Positions 17,238 through 27,642 of a stretch of 64,000 bases of DNA are shown here, piece by piece. The notes under the pieces were generated by a model. It was given only the letters and a program-made list of their open reading frames with translations, made no database searches and was not told where the DNA came from. The DNA is from Alphaproteobacteria bacterium (lineage in GTDB: Bacteria; Pseudomonadota; Alphaproteobacteria; Rs-D84), in contig JAFXVM010000018.1 of NCBI GenBank assembly GCA_017524525.1, positions 1-64,000 of the forward strand. The letters are read 5' to 3'. Positions within the stretch are counted from its first letter, which is position 1, and every line of letters starts with the position of its first letter. A program made the translations under genes and the position numbers.

Positions 17238-18419
17238 TTACATTCTGGGTCCCATAGACGATTTATTGGTTGTTGTTTGTCCTTCGATTCCAACGATAAT
17301 TTTATCTTTTTCTTTTATGTCATCAGATATAATTTGCGTTTCCGTAGGAGTGGTTAAACCTTTTGTATACGGTACAAACACTATGTCTTTGTCGCGTTTA
17401 ATAGCGAGATGTGTTTTTGGTGTCATCTTTTCATCTAATGGTCTGTCTTTGATAACATTTTGAAAACTGCGCATCAAAAGGGCTGAATTTTTCGTTTTCC
17501 ATATATCTTTTGCTTCGGCTACTACAACTGTGACGAACGCGGTCATTCCAGGCATTAATTTTAAATCGCTGTTATCTACATCAATAACAACAGTATAAAC
17601 AACAACATTAGAAACATTTGTCGGGGATAATCTTATTTGTTGAACATTTCCTTTGAAAGTCATATTTGGATATGCATCTACTGTGAAAGTCACAGGCAGA
17701 CCTTCTTTGACCATGCCGATATCTGCTTCGGATACAGCGGTTTCAATTTGCATTTTTGATAAATCTTCGGCAATTTCAAACAAATCTGGCGTTTGAAAAG
17801 ATGCAGCCACAGTTTGACCTTTGTCCACCTTTCTTGAAATCACTGTGCCGTCCACAGGCGAAGTAATAGTTGCATAACCCAAATTTGTTTCAGCACGTTC
17901 AAAAGCATATTGCGCTTTGTTCACCGCTTGTTGCGCTTGTTCATAAATGGTTTGTGATTTTTCCATTTCTGCACGCGAAATAAATCCGTCATTATATAAA
18001 CTTTGATTTCTTTCAAATTCACTTTGGGCGTATTTTAGTTCTGCTTTGGCTGATTCCAGCAAAGCCAGCGATTCATCAACCGTAGATTGAAGAACAGAAG
18101 GTTCAATTTTTAACAAAACATCGCCTTTTTTAACAACAGAATTATAATCAACAAAAATATCTTCTATGGTACCAGAAACCTGCGAACCTACATTGATAGT
18201 ATTAACAGGCTGAATTTCGCCACTGGCGGTCACCGTTTGAACTATGTCGCCACGCGTAATATCTGCAGTTATGTATTTATGCTTTTTAGACGAAGAAAAA
18301 ACACCCGCCCACCACAATATCAATATGATAATTATAATCGCACCAAACACCCACCATTTATTGTGCCAAAGCCATAAAAACAGCCGTATAAAGAAATTCT
18401 GTCTTTTGGTTTCTTCCAT
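17238..18419 (-). CDS. Periplasmic adaptor of a MacA/HlyD-type efflux pump
   Basis: A 393-residue membrane-fusion protein. An N-terminal transmembrane helix lies at about 17-40. A barrel-sandwich (lipoyl) half-motif follows (GEIQPVNTINVGSQVSGTIEDIFVDYNSVVKKGD). A coiled-coil hairpin spans about 115-190, and the second half-motif is TSPVDGTVISRKVDKGQTV. Its ATG shares one base with the stop of the TolC-like gene. It would bridge the inner-membrane transporter and the outer-membrane channel. Confidence 0.9.
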   Translation of the reverse strand: MEETKRQNFFIRLFLWLWHNKWWVFGAIIIIILILWWAGVFSSSKKHKYITADITRGDIVQTVTASGEIQPVNTINVGSQVSGTIEDIFVDYNSVVKKGDVLLKIEPSVLQSTVDESLALLESAKAELKYAQSEFERNQSLYNDGFISRAEMEKSQTIYEQAQQAVNKAQYAFERAETNLGYATITSPVDGTVISRKVDKGQTVAASFQTPDLFEIAEDLSKMQIETAVSEADIGMVKEGLPVTFTVDAYPNMTFKGNVQQIRLSPTNVSNVVVYTVVIDVDNSDLKLMPGMTAFVTVVVAEAKDIWKTKNSALLMRSFQNVIKDRPLDEKMTPKTHLAIKRDKDIVFVPYTKGLTTPTETQIISDDIKEKDKIIVGIEGQTTTNKSSMGPRM

Positions 18420-19732
18420 TATTTTTCACCCTTTAATCCGTTTTTTATATCACCTATGGCCAGCGCAACTGCCGCGCGTTTAATAAACAAATCATATTTT
18501 GCAGAATTGTTTTGTTTACGCGCATCAGCCAATTCCGATTGAGCAGTTTGCCAATCTAACATTGTTGAACGCCCCACACGATACATTCCAGAAGTGACGC
18601 GTTCGTTTTCTGTGGCTGATTTAAGAAGTGTTTCTGTTTGCTTTAACACAGTTCGCGCTGTTTTATAATTTTGATACGCAGTAAAAACATCCATCATCAC
18701 AGCATTACTTACATTTTGTTCGCTGTATTTCATACTTTCATAATCAGCGTTTGCTGCGCGCGTATTGTAATAATTTAGAAAACCTGTGAATATCGGCATT
18801 GATACAGATACCCCAAAAGAGCCTTTGGCTTTGATAGACATATTATCGAACATCCCGTGAAAAGTTTTATCTGTGACACCGACATCTCCATTAACAGAGA
18901 TGGACGGTAAATTTTTCAAAAAAGCACTGTTGCGCCGATGCCACGCGGCGTTTGTTTTAGAATGTGCTTTTAATAAATCAGGTCTTTGTTTACGCGCGAT
19001 ATTTATCAATTCATCTATGTTTTCGCTTTCTGTATCACCGCCAAAACTGATTGGCATATCTTTGATGTTAATATTTTCATCGGCAGAAAAAGACAAAGTA
19101 TTTAACAATGTTCCTTTGGCAATTTCACGATTGTTCTTTGCACGTTCTAATTCAAGTTGAGATTGAGATAATGTTGTATCTGCTTTGTATACATCTGCCT
19201 TGGCTACTGCGCCTGCTTTGTATTTTTTATCTGCTGTTTCTTTTGCTGTCTGCGCCACTTTTAAAGAAGCAGTGGCTGATTTGACATCTGCATCTGTATT
19301 AAGCAATGCGTAATAAGCACCAATAACAGAATAAACATAATTTTGTATGGTTTCGTCATAATCAAAGCCTGCTGCGCGATAAGTTGCCAAAGTTTGCGCA
19401 AAATCTGATTCTCGTTTGCCAAAATCAAATATTAAATACGAAGCAGACAAAGATGCACTATAATCCCAATCATCGTGTTCTGTGTGGTCGCGATTTGCAC
19501 GCGCACCGCCCGATACAGTCGGCAAATAATACGAATGCGCTGCATTTTTTGTAAATCGCGCAGATTGCAAAGCCGCATAAGCCGCGGCTGTACGCGGATT
19601 TCGACACAATGCCAAATCTACCACTTCAACCAATGTCATTTCATTGCTTGGGACATGGCGCATAGTTGCGCAATCGGTATCAGCCAACGCAACACACGGA
19701 AAAACAGCAAAAATTAAGATTTTCTTCTTCAT
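18419..19732 (-). CDS. TolC-family outer membrane efflux channel
   Basis: A 437-residue TolC-like protein. The signal peptide is residues 1-17 (ends ALA), followed by MTLVEVVDLALCRNPRTAAAYAAL, the usual family start. Two structural repeats of long amphipathic helices follow; the second begins DELINIARKQRPDLLKAH. First gene of the efflux operon, it is separated from the divergent tRNA-Cys by about 120 bp that should hold its promoter. Confidence 0.9.
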   Translation of the reverse strand: MKKKILIFAVFPCVALADTDCATMRHVPSNEMTLVEVVDLALCRNPRTAAAYAALQSARFTKNAAHSYYLPTVSGGARANRDHTEHDDWDYSASLSASYLIFDFGKRESDFAQTLATYRAAGFDYDETIQNYVYSVIGAYYALLNTDADVKSATASLKVAQTAKETADKKYKAGAVAKADVYKADTTLSQSQLELERAKNNREIAKGTLLNTLSFSADENINIKDMPISFGGDTESENIDELINIARKQRPDLLKAHSKTNAAWHRRNSAFLKNLPSISVNGDVGVTDKTFHGMFDNMSIKAKGSFGVSVSMPIFTGFLNYYNTRAANADYESMKYSEQNVSNAVMMDVFTAYQNYKTARTVLKQTETLLKSATENERVTSGMYRVGRSTMLDWQTAQSELADARKQNNSAKYDLFIKRAAVALAIGDIKNGLKGEK

Positions 19733-19813
19733 ATTCCACTATATAAAAGATACCCTTTTTTAGCCCTTAAAAACAGGGGAACAAATTCTTTTTCTGGCCC
19801 TTTCATTTTTATG

Positions 19814-19842
19814 TTGAAATATGATTTTTTTTTGCCTAAGAT
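19814..19842 (+). promoter_or_regulatory. Promoter of tRNA-Cys and recF
   Basis: TTGAAA (19814-19819), a 17-base spacer and TAAGAT (19837-19842) end 13 bp before the tRNA. Confidence 0.6.
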
Positions 19843-19855
19843 ACGCATACGTGAA

Positions 19856-19929
19856 GGCCAGGTGGCAGAGTGGTTATGCAGAGGACTGCAAATCCTTGGA
19901 TGCCGGTTCGATTCCGACCCTGGCCTCCA
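19856..19929 (+). tRNA. tRNA-Cys (anticodon GCA)
   Basis: Acceptor GGCCAGG/CCTGGCC, D arm with GCAGAGTGGTTATGC, anticodon stem GAGGA/TCCTT with loop CTGCAAA, T loop TTCGATT and encoded CCA. recF starts 10 bp after the CCA. Confidence 0.96.
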
Positions 19930-19939
19930 GTTTTTTAAA

Positions 19940-21043
19940 ATGATAAACCAAATTACTCTTACGAATTTTAGAAATCACAAATGTTCCAGAATTAAGATTG
20001 GAAATGTCAAGAATATAATTATTACTGGATTAAATGGCGCAGGTAAAACCGCTGTACTTGAAGCATTATCGTTGCTTTCTGGTGAACGGGGTTTGCGCGG
20101 GGCAGATATGCAAATGCTGGCGCGATTTGACGGGGATGGGGGGTTTTCAGTATTTGCAACAACTGCAGACGACAGTGATGTTTGTGTGTTTTTAAATTCT
20201 GGCGATTCCAACAGGCATGCAAAAATCGATAATGAAAATGTCGCGTTGGCAGAACTCGCCAAAAAATTACGCATAGTTTGGTTAACCCCACGCGAAGACA
20301 GAATTTTTTTGGAATCTGCGGCTGATAGACGCGCTTTCTTTGACAGATTGTGCGCTAATTTTGAACCGGCACATGTTGGACGCATTTCGCGTCTTAATAA
20401 ACTGTTAACCGAAAGGGCAGGTGCCCTTAAAAACGGTGGTGATAAAAATTGGCTGGACGCAATCGATACGCAAATTGCAGCAACTGCGATTGCTGTCAGC
20501 GCCAGCAGAATTAGATACGCAGGCGAAATAAACTATTTTTTTGAAAATGGCGCGGTTTCAGTTAACGGTATGATTGAAAAATTATTGTTGGAAAACACTG
20601 CGACAGTTGCAGAACAAAAATATTTTGAATATTTGCAAAATAACCGCGAATTAAGCGGCGATAAAATGGTTATAGACGGCGCACATAAATCTGATTTCGG
20701 GGTATTTAATAAAAAATTAAATTTGCCGGCATATATCACTTCGACTGGCCAACAAAAATCTATATTAATCGATTTAATTTTGGCGCACGCAAAGTTAATT
20801 CATATTAAAACAGATACGAAACCTTTGATTTTACTGGACGAAGCAGCGGCACATCTGGATGAAAATGCGCGCGTAAAATTGTTTGCTGATTTAAATAAAT
20901 CTGATGCCCAGGTTTGGGCAACGGGTCTGGATATAAATATATTTAAAAATATTCCTGATGCTTTATTTGTCACTTGCCAAGATGGCGAAATAAGTAATAT
21001 AGTTGTATCGAAAACGGCGGAGAACAAAGATGTCAAAGATTAA
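19940..21043 (+). CDS. recF: DNA replication and repair protein RecF
   Basis: A 367-residue RecF. Residues MINQITLTNFRNHK open the family, Walker A is GLNGAGKTAVLEALS, and the C terminus has TGQQKSILIDLILAHAK (signature) and LILLDEAAAHLDENAR (Walker B). It loads RecA at gaps with RecO and RecR. ATG 19940 is the only sensible start, since the frame further upstream runs through tRNA-Cys. There is no Shine-Dalgarno, and tRNA processing would leave a leader of about 10 nt. recF is not next to dnaN here. Confidence 0.93.
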   Translation: MINQITLTNFRNHKCSRIKIGNVKNIIITGLNGAGKTAVLEALSLLSGERGLRGADMQMLARFDGDGGFSVFATTADDSDVCVFLNSGDSNRHAKIDNENVALAELAKKLRIVWLTPREDRIFLESAADRRAFFDRLCANFEPAHVGRISRLNKLLTERAGALKNGGDKNWLDAIDTQIAATAIAVSASRIRYAGEINYFFENGAVSVNGMIEKLLLENTATVAEQKYFEYLQNNRELSGDKMVIDGAHKSDFGVFNKKLNLPAYITSTGQQKSILIDLILAHAKLIHIKTDTKPLILLDEAAAHLDENARVKLFADLNKSDAQVWATGLDINIFKNIPDALFVTCQDGEISNIVVSKTAENKDVKD

Positions 21044-21500
21044 TTATCAACAATTATTAGACAGTGCATTAAAATCTGTTGTCAAAGAAGCACTTATACA
21101 CGCACAATTTAATGGTCTGGGCGATGATGCGAGTTTTTTTATTACATTTAAAACACGCGACCCGGGTGTTGTGTTGCCTGATTTTTTGCGTATGCGCTAT
21201 CCAGATTTAATGACAATTGTTTTACAGTATTCTTATAATAATCTTAATGTATCAGACAAAGAATTTGGTGTTCAATTGACTTTTGATGGTCGTCCATTTT
21301 TTATTCGTGTTCCGTTTTCTGCGTTGGTTGAATTCAAAGATCCATCTGTTGATTTTATGTTATCTTTCCAGCCGCAACAAAGACCTGTGGTCGCAAAGCA
21401 AGAAGATATAGAATTACCATTGGAAGAAAAGCCTGGCACCGTACCAGACGATAAACGCGTTGTTTCCATGGATGAATTTAGAAAAAGAAAAAATCAATAA
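21030..21500 (+). CDS. sspB: SspB-type ClpXP specificity-enhancing factor
   Basis: A 156-residue protein of the alphaproteobacterial SspB family. Motifs are LDSALKSVVKEAL, FFITFKTRDPGVVLPDFLRMRYPDLMTIVLQY (20-residue parts of the conserved core), and FFIRVPFSALVEFKDPSVDF. The tail is disordered, ending with a basic segment (SMDEFRKRKNQ) that would dock on ClpX. It tethers ssrA-tagged proteins to ClpXP. ATG 21030 follows CGGCGGAG and overlaps recF by 14 bp. Confidence 0.88.
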   Translation: MSKINYQQLLDSALKSVVKEALIHAQFNGLGDDASFFITFKTRDPGVVLPDFLRMRYPDLMTIVLQYSYNNLNVSDKEFGVQLTFDGRPFFIRVPFSALVEFKDPSVDFMLSFQPQQRPVVAKQEDIELPLEEKPGTVPDDKRVVSMDEFRKRKNQ

Positions 21501-21528
21501 AAAATACCGGCAAATGCCGGTGTTTTTT
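21501..21528. terminator. Bidirectional terminator between sspB and accC
   Basis: ACCGGC (21506-21511), AAAT, GCCGGT (21516-21521), with A and T runs on either side. Confidence 0.85.
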
Positions 21529-22912
21529 ATTCTTCTTCTGTTTCTTTTATTTCTTGCTGTTTTTCTTTTTCATTTTCCAAGAATTTTTCCAACCAATGAT
21601 TATCTGTTTTTAACTGACGCACATCGGTGTTTTCCAACAATCTTTTTTGTAATGGTATTGTTGTTTTGACGCCTTCGATTACAAATTCATCCAATGCGCG
21701 TTCAGCACGCATAATACACGCAGGCCTTGATTGTGCATGCACTATTAATTTTGCAATCATAGAATCGTATGTTGGCGGTATAGTATATCCGCTGTAAACC
21801 GCGCTATCCACGCGAACGCCCAATCCACCCGGCGGTGCATACAATGTGATTTTCCCAGGATTTGGAATGAAAGTTTCTGGGTCTTCGGCATTAACACGAA
21901 ATTCAATCGCATGTCCGTGCGCAACCAAATTAGATTGTGTATAACCCAATTTTTCCCCGGCTGCAATTCTAATTTGTTCGCGAACCAAATCAATTCCGTA
22001 AACCATTTCCGTCACAGGATGTTCAACCTGCAAGCGTGTATTCATTTCCAAGAAATAAAATTTACCACCTTCGAACATAAATTCAAAAGTTCCAGCATTT
22101 GTGTACTTCATTTTCTTGGCCGCGTTTTTACAAATTTCAATCATATCGTCGCGTTGCTTTTGCGTTAGTATAGCCGCTGGGCATTCTTCCATAACCTTTT
22201 GATTTTTACGCTGCAAAGAACAATCGCGTTCACCAAAGATTACCACGCCACCATGCTTATCACCCAAAACCTGAAATTCAATGTGACGCGGGTGCAACAA
22301 TAATTTTTCCATGTAAAGTGTATCATCACCAAATGCTGTTTTTGATTCAGCCTTTACAATTGGGAACGCTTCGCGTAATTCGTTTGCATTATGCACAGCA
22401 CGCATACCGCGCCCACCGCCACCAGATGCAGCCTTTATCATAACTGGATATCCAATTTTATCTGCCCAAACAAGCGCATCTTCGATATTTTTTATCGCGC
22501 CATCACTGCCCGGAACGACAGGCAATCCACATTTTATCGCAGTTTTTTTAGCATTAACTTTGTCGCCCATTTTACGAATCATATCTGCGTTTGGCCCAAT
22601 CCATATAAGCCCGTGCTGTTCCACCTTTTCGACAAAGTCAGCGCGTTCTGATAAAAATCCATAGCCCGGATGAATTGCGTCTGCGTTCGTCAAAAGCGCA
22701 GCAGTTAATATAGCAGATTCATTAAGGTAAGATTCGCTGCTCTGTGCAGGACCGATACATACTGATTCATCAGCCAATTTTACATGCATCGCATCCCTGT
22801 CCGCAGTAGAATAAACCGCAACAGTTCTTATGCCCATATCGCGACATGCACGAATAACACGCAATGCGATTTCGCCACGATTGGCGATTAAAACTTTCTT
22901 AATCTTTGGCAT
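21527..22912 (-). CDS. accC: Acetyl-CoA carboxylase, biotin carboxylase subunit
   Basis: A 461-residue AccC that carboxylates biotin on AccB with ATP and bicarbonate, the first step of fatty acid synthesis. Seen are [21 protein letters not shown], the ATP-grasp glycine loop [29 protein letters not shown], and [14 protein letters not shown] with the catalytic Glu and Arg. The C terminus is a few residues longer than in E. coli, acidic and Lys/Glu rich. It overlaps accB by 14 bp. Confidence 0.97.
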   Translation of the reverse strand: MPKIKKVLIANRGEIALRVIRACRDMGIRTVAVYSTADRDAMHVKLADESVCIGPAQSSESYLNESAILTAALLTNADAIHPGYGFLSERADFVEKVEQHGLIWIGPNADMIRKMGDKVNAKKTAIKCGLPVVPGSDGAIKNIEDALVWADKIGYPVMIKAASGGGGRGMRAVHNANELREAFPIVKAESKTAFGDDTLYMEKLLLHPRHIEFQVLGDKHGGVVIFGERDCSLQRKNQKVMEECPAAILTQKQRDDMIEICKNAAKKMKYTNAGTFEFMFEGGKFYFLEMNTRLQVEHPVTEMVYGIDLVREQIRIAAGEKLGYTQSNLVAHGHAIEFRVNAEDPETFIPNPGKITLYAPPGGLGVRVDSAVYSGYTIPPTYDSMIAKLIVHAQSRPACIMRAERALDEFVIEGVKTTIPLQKRLLENTDVRQLKTDNHWLEKFLENEKEKQQEIKETEEE

Positions 22913-23345
22913 TTGAAACCTGTTCTATAACAATAATAGGTGTATCAAATTCAACAGCCACACCGTCAGCAACCAAAATTTCTTTGACGATACCGTCTAT
23001 GTCAGATTTTATTGGATTAAATGTTTTCATTGCTTCGACCAATGCAACTGTGTCCCCTGCCTTTACCGTAGAGCCAACCTTTACAAAAGGTTTTGCACCA
23101 GGTTCTGGGGCAAGATATGCAACCCCCACCATAGGAGATTTTAGAACATGTCCCGAAATTTTTTCATCTGCTTTGGCCCTTGGTGCAACAACACCAACCG
23201 GCGCAGCAACTGTTTGTTGTTTAGATAAATGAATATGTTTACGGTATAAACCCAATAACAGTTGACGTTCTAAATCTAATTCAGTTATGCCCATTTCATC
23301 CATAAGTTTAGACATATTTTCAACTGTCGCTCTAAAAGATGTCAT
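22899..23345 (-). CDS. accB: Biotin carboxyl carrier protein
   Basis: A 148-residue AccB. A helical N-terminal region of about 45 residues is followed by a Pro/Ala-rich linker and the biotinyl domain. The biotinylated lysine is K107 in VEAMKTFN (the usual motif is EAMKM). The thumb of bacterial BCCP is present ([14 protein letters not shown]). accC follows with a 14-bp overlap. AAAGGATTTATAATT precedes the start. Confidence 0.95.
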   Translation of the reverse strand: MTSFRATVENMSKLMDEMGITELDLERQLLLGLYRKHIHLSKQQTVAAPVGVVAPRAKADEKISGHVLKSPMVGVAYLAPEPGAKPFVKVGSTVKAGDTVALVEAMKTFNPIKSDIDGIVKEILVADGVAVEFDTPIIVIEQVSNAKD

Positions 23346-23407
23346 AATTATAAATCCTTTTTATGTATTAACATATCACTATAATTTTACCACAATCATT
23401 TATTATG

Positions 23408-23647
23408 TCAAGGAACGGGATCGTATCCGCATCCACCCCCCGGTCTGCACCGCGATATACGTTGCAACCCCATCCAAGTGCCACGACAAAGCCCATATTT
23501 TTCGATTGCTTGACGCGTGTATTCGCTGCAAGTCGGCGTAAATCTGCACGCTGCGCGTCCACCGATGAAAGGCGATACACACATTTGGTATATCTTTATC
23601 ATCTTGGTACCAAAAGAAATGGAAAAATTATTTTTCGTTTTTTGCAT
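23408..23647 (-). CDS. yidD: Membrane protein insertion efficiency factor YidD
   Basis: A YidD protein with IKIYQMCVSPFIGG, CRFTPTCSEYTRQAIEKYG and the C-terminal GGCGYDPVP. It assists YidC-dependent insertion; yidC is not in the window. The start is uncertain: ATG 23647 gives 79 residues and overlaps rnpA by 20 bp, while ATG 23602 gives 64 and begins right at the conserved part. rnpA-yidD order is typical. Confidence 0.88.
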   Translation of the reverse strand: MQKTKNNFSISFGTKMIKIYQMCVSPFIGGRAACRFTPTCSEYTRQAIEKYGLCRGTWMGLQRISRCRPGGGCGYDPVP

Positions 23648-23987
23648 TTTTATTATGTGCTTTCGCAATTTTATGCAGCGCAATCGATATAGCGGCGCGC
23701 CCCTGGTCACGCGTTGCATTTAAGATACCGCTGCGCAAAATAAATATGTAATCCAGTGTTGGCAACATTAAATCTTCGTTATACGCTATCCAATCGCGCA
23801 TCAATCTTTTAGCACGATTTCTTTCCACCGCCAATTTAAAACTGCGTTTTGACGCAATTAAACCATATCGTGCATCACCTGGTATTTTTGCTGGTTTTGC
23901 TTTGATTACACAAAAATCAGTCACCGTCTTTGGACTAAGTGGTGATGTAATAAAATCCCTGTGATTTCTTATAGTTTTTCTTTTCAT
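23628..23987 (-). CDS. rnpA: Ribonuclease P protein component
   Basis: A 119-residue RnpA with the RNR signature in KRSFKLAVERNRAKRLMRDW. It binds the RNase P RNA that matures tRNA 5' ends. rpmH, which normally precedes rnpA, is absent from the 120 bp between rnpA and mreB. yidD overlaps its 3' end. Confidence 0.93.
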   Translation of the reverse strand: MKRKTIRNHRDFITSPLSPKTVTDFCVIKAKPAKIPGDARYGLIASKRSFKLAVERNRAKRLMRDWIAYNEDLMLPTLDYIFILRSGILNATRDQGRAAISIALHKIAKAHNKNAKNEK

Positions 23988-24040
23988 AAGGCTAATATTA
24001 CCAGATTTGCACGAAAAGCAAATAAAAAAGCAAAATTTAA

Positions 24041-25159
<1,119 letters not shown>

Positions 25160-25186
25160 AAAGAACCGGCAACGCCGGTTTTTTAT
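25160..25186 (+). terminator. Terminator of mreB
   Basis: AACCGGC (25164-25170), AAC, GCCGGTT (25174-25180), then a T run. Confidence 0.85.
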
Positions 25187-25214
25187 TTGCAATCTTAAAT
25201 TTTACTGTTATAAT
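25187..25214 (+). promoter_or_regulatory. Promoter of tRNA-Val(GAC)
   Basis: TTGCAA (25187-25192), a 16-base spacer and TATAAT (25209-25214), 12 bp before the tRNA. Confidence 0.65.
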
Positions 25215-25226
25215 CTGTGTTGCTTT

Positions 25227-25303
25227 GGGTGGTTAGCTCAGTTGGCTAGAGCGTCACGTTGACATCGTGGAGGTCGTTGGTTCGAGCCCAATACCACCCA
25301 CCA
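25227..25303 (+). tRNA. tRNA-Val (anticodon GAC)
   Basis: Acceptor GGGTGGT/ACCACCC, D arm GCTC/GAGC, anticodon stem TCACG/CGTGG with loop TTGACAT, T loop TTCGAGC and encoded CCA (25301-25303). Second valine isoacceptor of the window, unlinked from the first. Confidence 0.96.
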
Positions 25304-25323
25304 CAAATAAAAAAAGAAATAAA

Positions 25324-25400
25324 ATGCGAATGTACAATTAATCTTTGAAAAAATATTGCGGGAACGAATTTGTGCGCCCGTGATGGCGCTTTTATTTTTA
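25324..25400 (+). promoter_or_regulatory. Possible attenuator leader of metG
   Basis: A five-codon frame MRMYN with two Met codons (25324-25341) is followed by a hairpin GCGCC (25374-25378) / GGCGC (25385-25389) and a T-rich tract. metG starts 27 bp after the hairpin. CGGG at 25359-25362 could pair with CCCG at 25377-25380 and compete. A -10-like TAAAAT sits at the start of the small frame, so the transcript might not include it. Confidence 0.3.
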
Positions 25401-25416
25401 AACAAAGGACTATACA

Positions 25417-27048
25417 ATGGGACAAAAATATTTAATTACTTCTGCATTACCATATATAAACGGTGAATTACATATTGGTCATTTAATTGGTTGTTATTTG
25501 CCAAGCGATGTATACGCCAGATTCTGTCGCGCAATGGGTCGTGATGTGCTTTATGTTTGTGGTGCAGACGAACATGGAACACCTGCTATTGTTGGTGCAG
25601 CAAAAGAACATATCCCAGTCAAAGAATATACAGATAAATATTATGAAAAACATTTGCGTGCTGTGTCTGACTTTAAATTGTCCTTTGATTTATATGGTCG
25701 CACTCACACAGATTTACAAGAAACATTAGTCCAAGATTTATTCGCGCGTCTCGAAGAACAAGGTTTAATCGAAGAACGCGAAACTGTCCAACCGTTTTCT
25801 GTGGACGATAATATGTTTTTAGCAGACAGACAAATTGAAGGAACTTGCCCAAAATGTGGCTTTGACAAGGCGCGTGGCGATCAATGCGATAATTGCAGTG
25901 CCACATATGAAGCAAACGAATTAAAAAATCCACATTCTGCGATTTCTGGTTCAACTAATATTGAAATGAGAAAAACTAAAAATTTATTTTTCTTGGCTTC
26001 CAAAGTTGAAGGTAAATGGAAAGAATGGTTAAAAGAACATGCACCAAAATGGTCTAAGACCGCTTCATCTATCGCTATGGGTTGGGCAAACGAAGGATTA
26101 CATGATACTTCGATTACACGCGATTTATCATGGGGAATACCTGTGAATAAGCCAGGATATGAAAACAAAGTTTTCTATGTTTGGTTTGATGCACCGTGGG
26201 GATATGTTTCTATTTCTCAGGCTGCCAATAAAGATTGGGAAAGTTGGTGGAAAAACCCAGATTGTTTTTATGCACAATTTATGGGCAAAGATAATGTGAA
26301 ATTCCATTCTGTGTTTTTCCCAGAACAAGAATTGGCTATGAACGATAATTGGAAAACTGTTGATATGTTGAAATCTATGAATTTCCTTAATTTCGAAGGT
26401 GCAAAAATTTCTAAATCTACGGGAAATGGTGTGTTTTTAGACGAAGCATTAAATATCGCGCCAAGCGATTGTTGGAGATATGCCCTGATGGCATCTGCAC
26501 CTGAAACTGATGATACAGATTTTACAATGGCGCGTTTTGCAGATGTTGTGAACAAAGATTTAAATGGTATGTTGGGAAATTTTGTTTCACGCGTTTGCAA
26601 ATTATCTAATAAGAATTTCGGCGATACTGTTCCAGACGGAAATGGTATTGATAAAGATTTAGAAATAAAAATAAATGAAAAATTAGCCGATTTAACAAAT
26701 GCGTTGGAAAAATGTGAATTTAGAGACGCTGTGTTTGCTTTGCGCTCTTTGTGGGCGATTGCTAATGAATATATGACTGTCAAAGAACCATGGGCTTTGG
26801 TTAAAAACGGTGATATGGCTGGGGCAGCTGCGGCATTACATGAATGTTTCCAAATGATTGATTTCTTTGCGCGCGTGTCTGCACCGTTTATACCAGATGC
26901 CGCCGAAAAAATTCAAAATATATTTGAAACAAAACACGATTTATCTTGGCCAACAAAATACGAACACAGACTTGGCAACGGCGAAAAATTTACTGTGCCA
27001 GAAAATCTGTTCAACAGAATTGAATTAGCAGAAAAAACAAATGGATAA
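25417..27048 (+). CDS. metG: Methionyl-tRNA synthetase
   Basis: A 543-residue class I synthetase. HIGH is seen as ELHIGH (residues 19-22) and KMSKS as KISKS near 330. The zinc knuckle in CP1 is CPKCGFDKARGDQCDNC. The anticodon-binding helical domain follows, and there is no C-terminal dimerisation domain, as in many short MetRS. AAAGGAC precedes the start. A hairpin and a small Met-containing frame lie upstream. queH overlaps its end by 8 bp. Confidence 0.96.
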   Translation: MGQKYLITSALPYINGELHIGHLIGCYLPSDVYARFCRAMGRDVLYVCGADEHGTPAIVGAAKEHIPVKEYTDKYYEKHLRAVSDFKLSFDLYGRTHTDLQETLVQDLFARLEEQGLIEERETVQPFSVDDNMFLADRQIEGTCPKCGFDKARGDQCDNCSATYEANELKNPHSAISGSTNIEMRKTKNLFFLASKVEGKWKEWLKEHAPKWSKTASSIAMGWANEGLHDTSITRDLSWGIPVNKPGYENKVFYVWFDAPWGYVSISQAANKDWESWWKNPDCFYAQFMGKDNVKFHSVFFPEQELAMNDNWKTVDMLKSMNFLNFEGAKISKSTGNGVFLDEALNIAPSDCWRYALMASAPETDDTDFTMARFADVVNKDLNGMLGNFVSRVCKLSNKNFGDTVPDGNGIDKDLEIKINEKLADLTNALEKCEFRDAVFALRSLWAIANEYMTVKEPWALVKNGDMAGAAAALHECFQMIDFFARVSAPFIPDAAEKIQNIFETKHDLSWPTKYEHRLGNGEKFTVPENLFNRIELAEKTNG

Positions 27049-27580
27049 AAATATAAAATTGATTTTGATGTCTTGTTGTGCGCCATGTTCGGCTGGCGCC
27101 ATTGAACAACTTGCAGACGACGAAATCCCAGGTATAGAAGATTTTATCGTTATGTTTTTTAATCCTAATATTTACCCATGGGACGAATATCAAAAAAGAT
27201 TAAATGAACAAATAAAATACTGCGAAAAATTGGGTGTAAAATATGTCGTGGGTGATTATAATCATGACGATTGGAAGAACGCTGTAAGCGGTTTTGAAAA
27301 CGAACCTGAACGCGGGACGCGATGCAGTAAATGTTTTGCTTTTCGTTTTTGTTATGCACGTGAATATGCCAAAAAACACGGGTTTAATGCGATAGCCAGT
27401 GTTTTTGGTGTATCGCGTTTCAAATCACAAGCACAAGTTGATGCAGCGGCAAATGAATCTTGTGGTGAAATAAAATATTTGCCGATTAAATGGGATGAAA
27501 ATTTACGCATTTCTATTAACCGTGAATTAAAATTTTACCGCCAAAATTACTGTGGTTGCGAATTTTCTATGCGTAAATAG
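27041..27580 (+). CDS. queH: Epoxyqueuosine reductase QueH
   Basis: A 179-residue QueH (former DUF208) that reduces epoxyqueuosine to queuosine in tRNA anticodons. The iron-sulfur and metal-site cysteines are visible: SCCAPC at 11-16, a CSKC pair near 93-96 and NYCGCEFS at the C terminus. It replaces QueG, which is not seen. It overlaps metG by 8 bp. Confidence 0.92.
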   Translation: MDKNIKLILMSCCAPCSAGAIEQLADDEIPGIEDFIVMFFNPNIYPWDEYQKRLNEQIKYCEKLGVKYVVGDYNHDDWKNAVSGFENEPERGTRCSKCFAFRFCYAREYAKKHGFNAIASVFGVSRFKSQAQVDAAANESCGEIKYLPIKWDENLRISINRELKFYRQNYCGCEFSMRK

Positions 27581-27586
27581 TTTTAT

Positions 27587-27614
27587 TTGATTTTTGCTGT
27601 TAATTTTCTATAAT
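27587..27614 (+). promoter_or_regulatory. Sigma70-like promoter of the fabD-fabG block
   Basis: TTGATT (27587-27592), a 16-base spacer and TATAAT (27609-27614), just after the queH stop. Confidence 0.6.
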
Positions 27615-27642
27615 TCGAATGACTATGATAAAAGGACAAATA

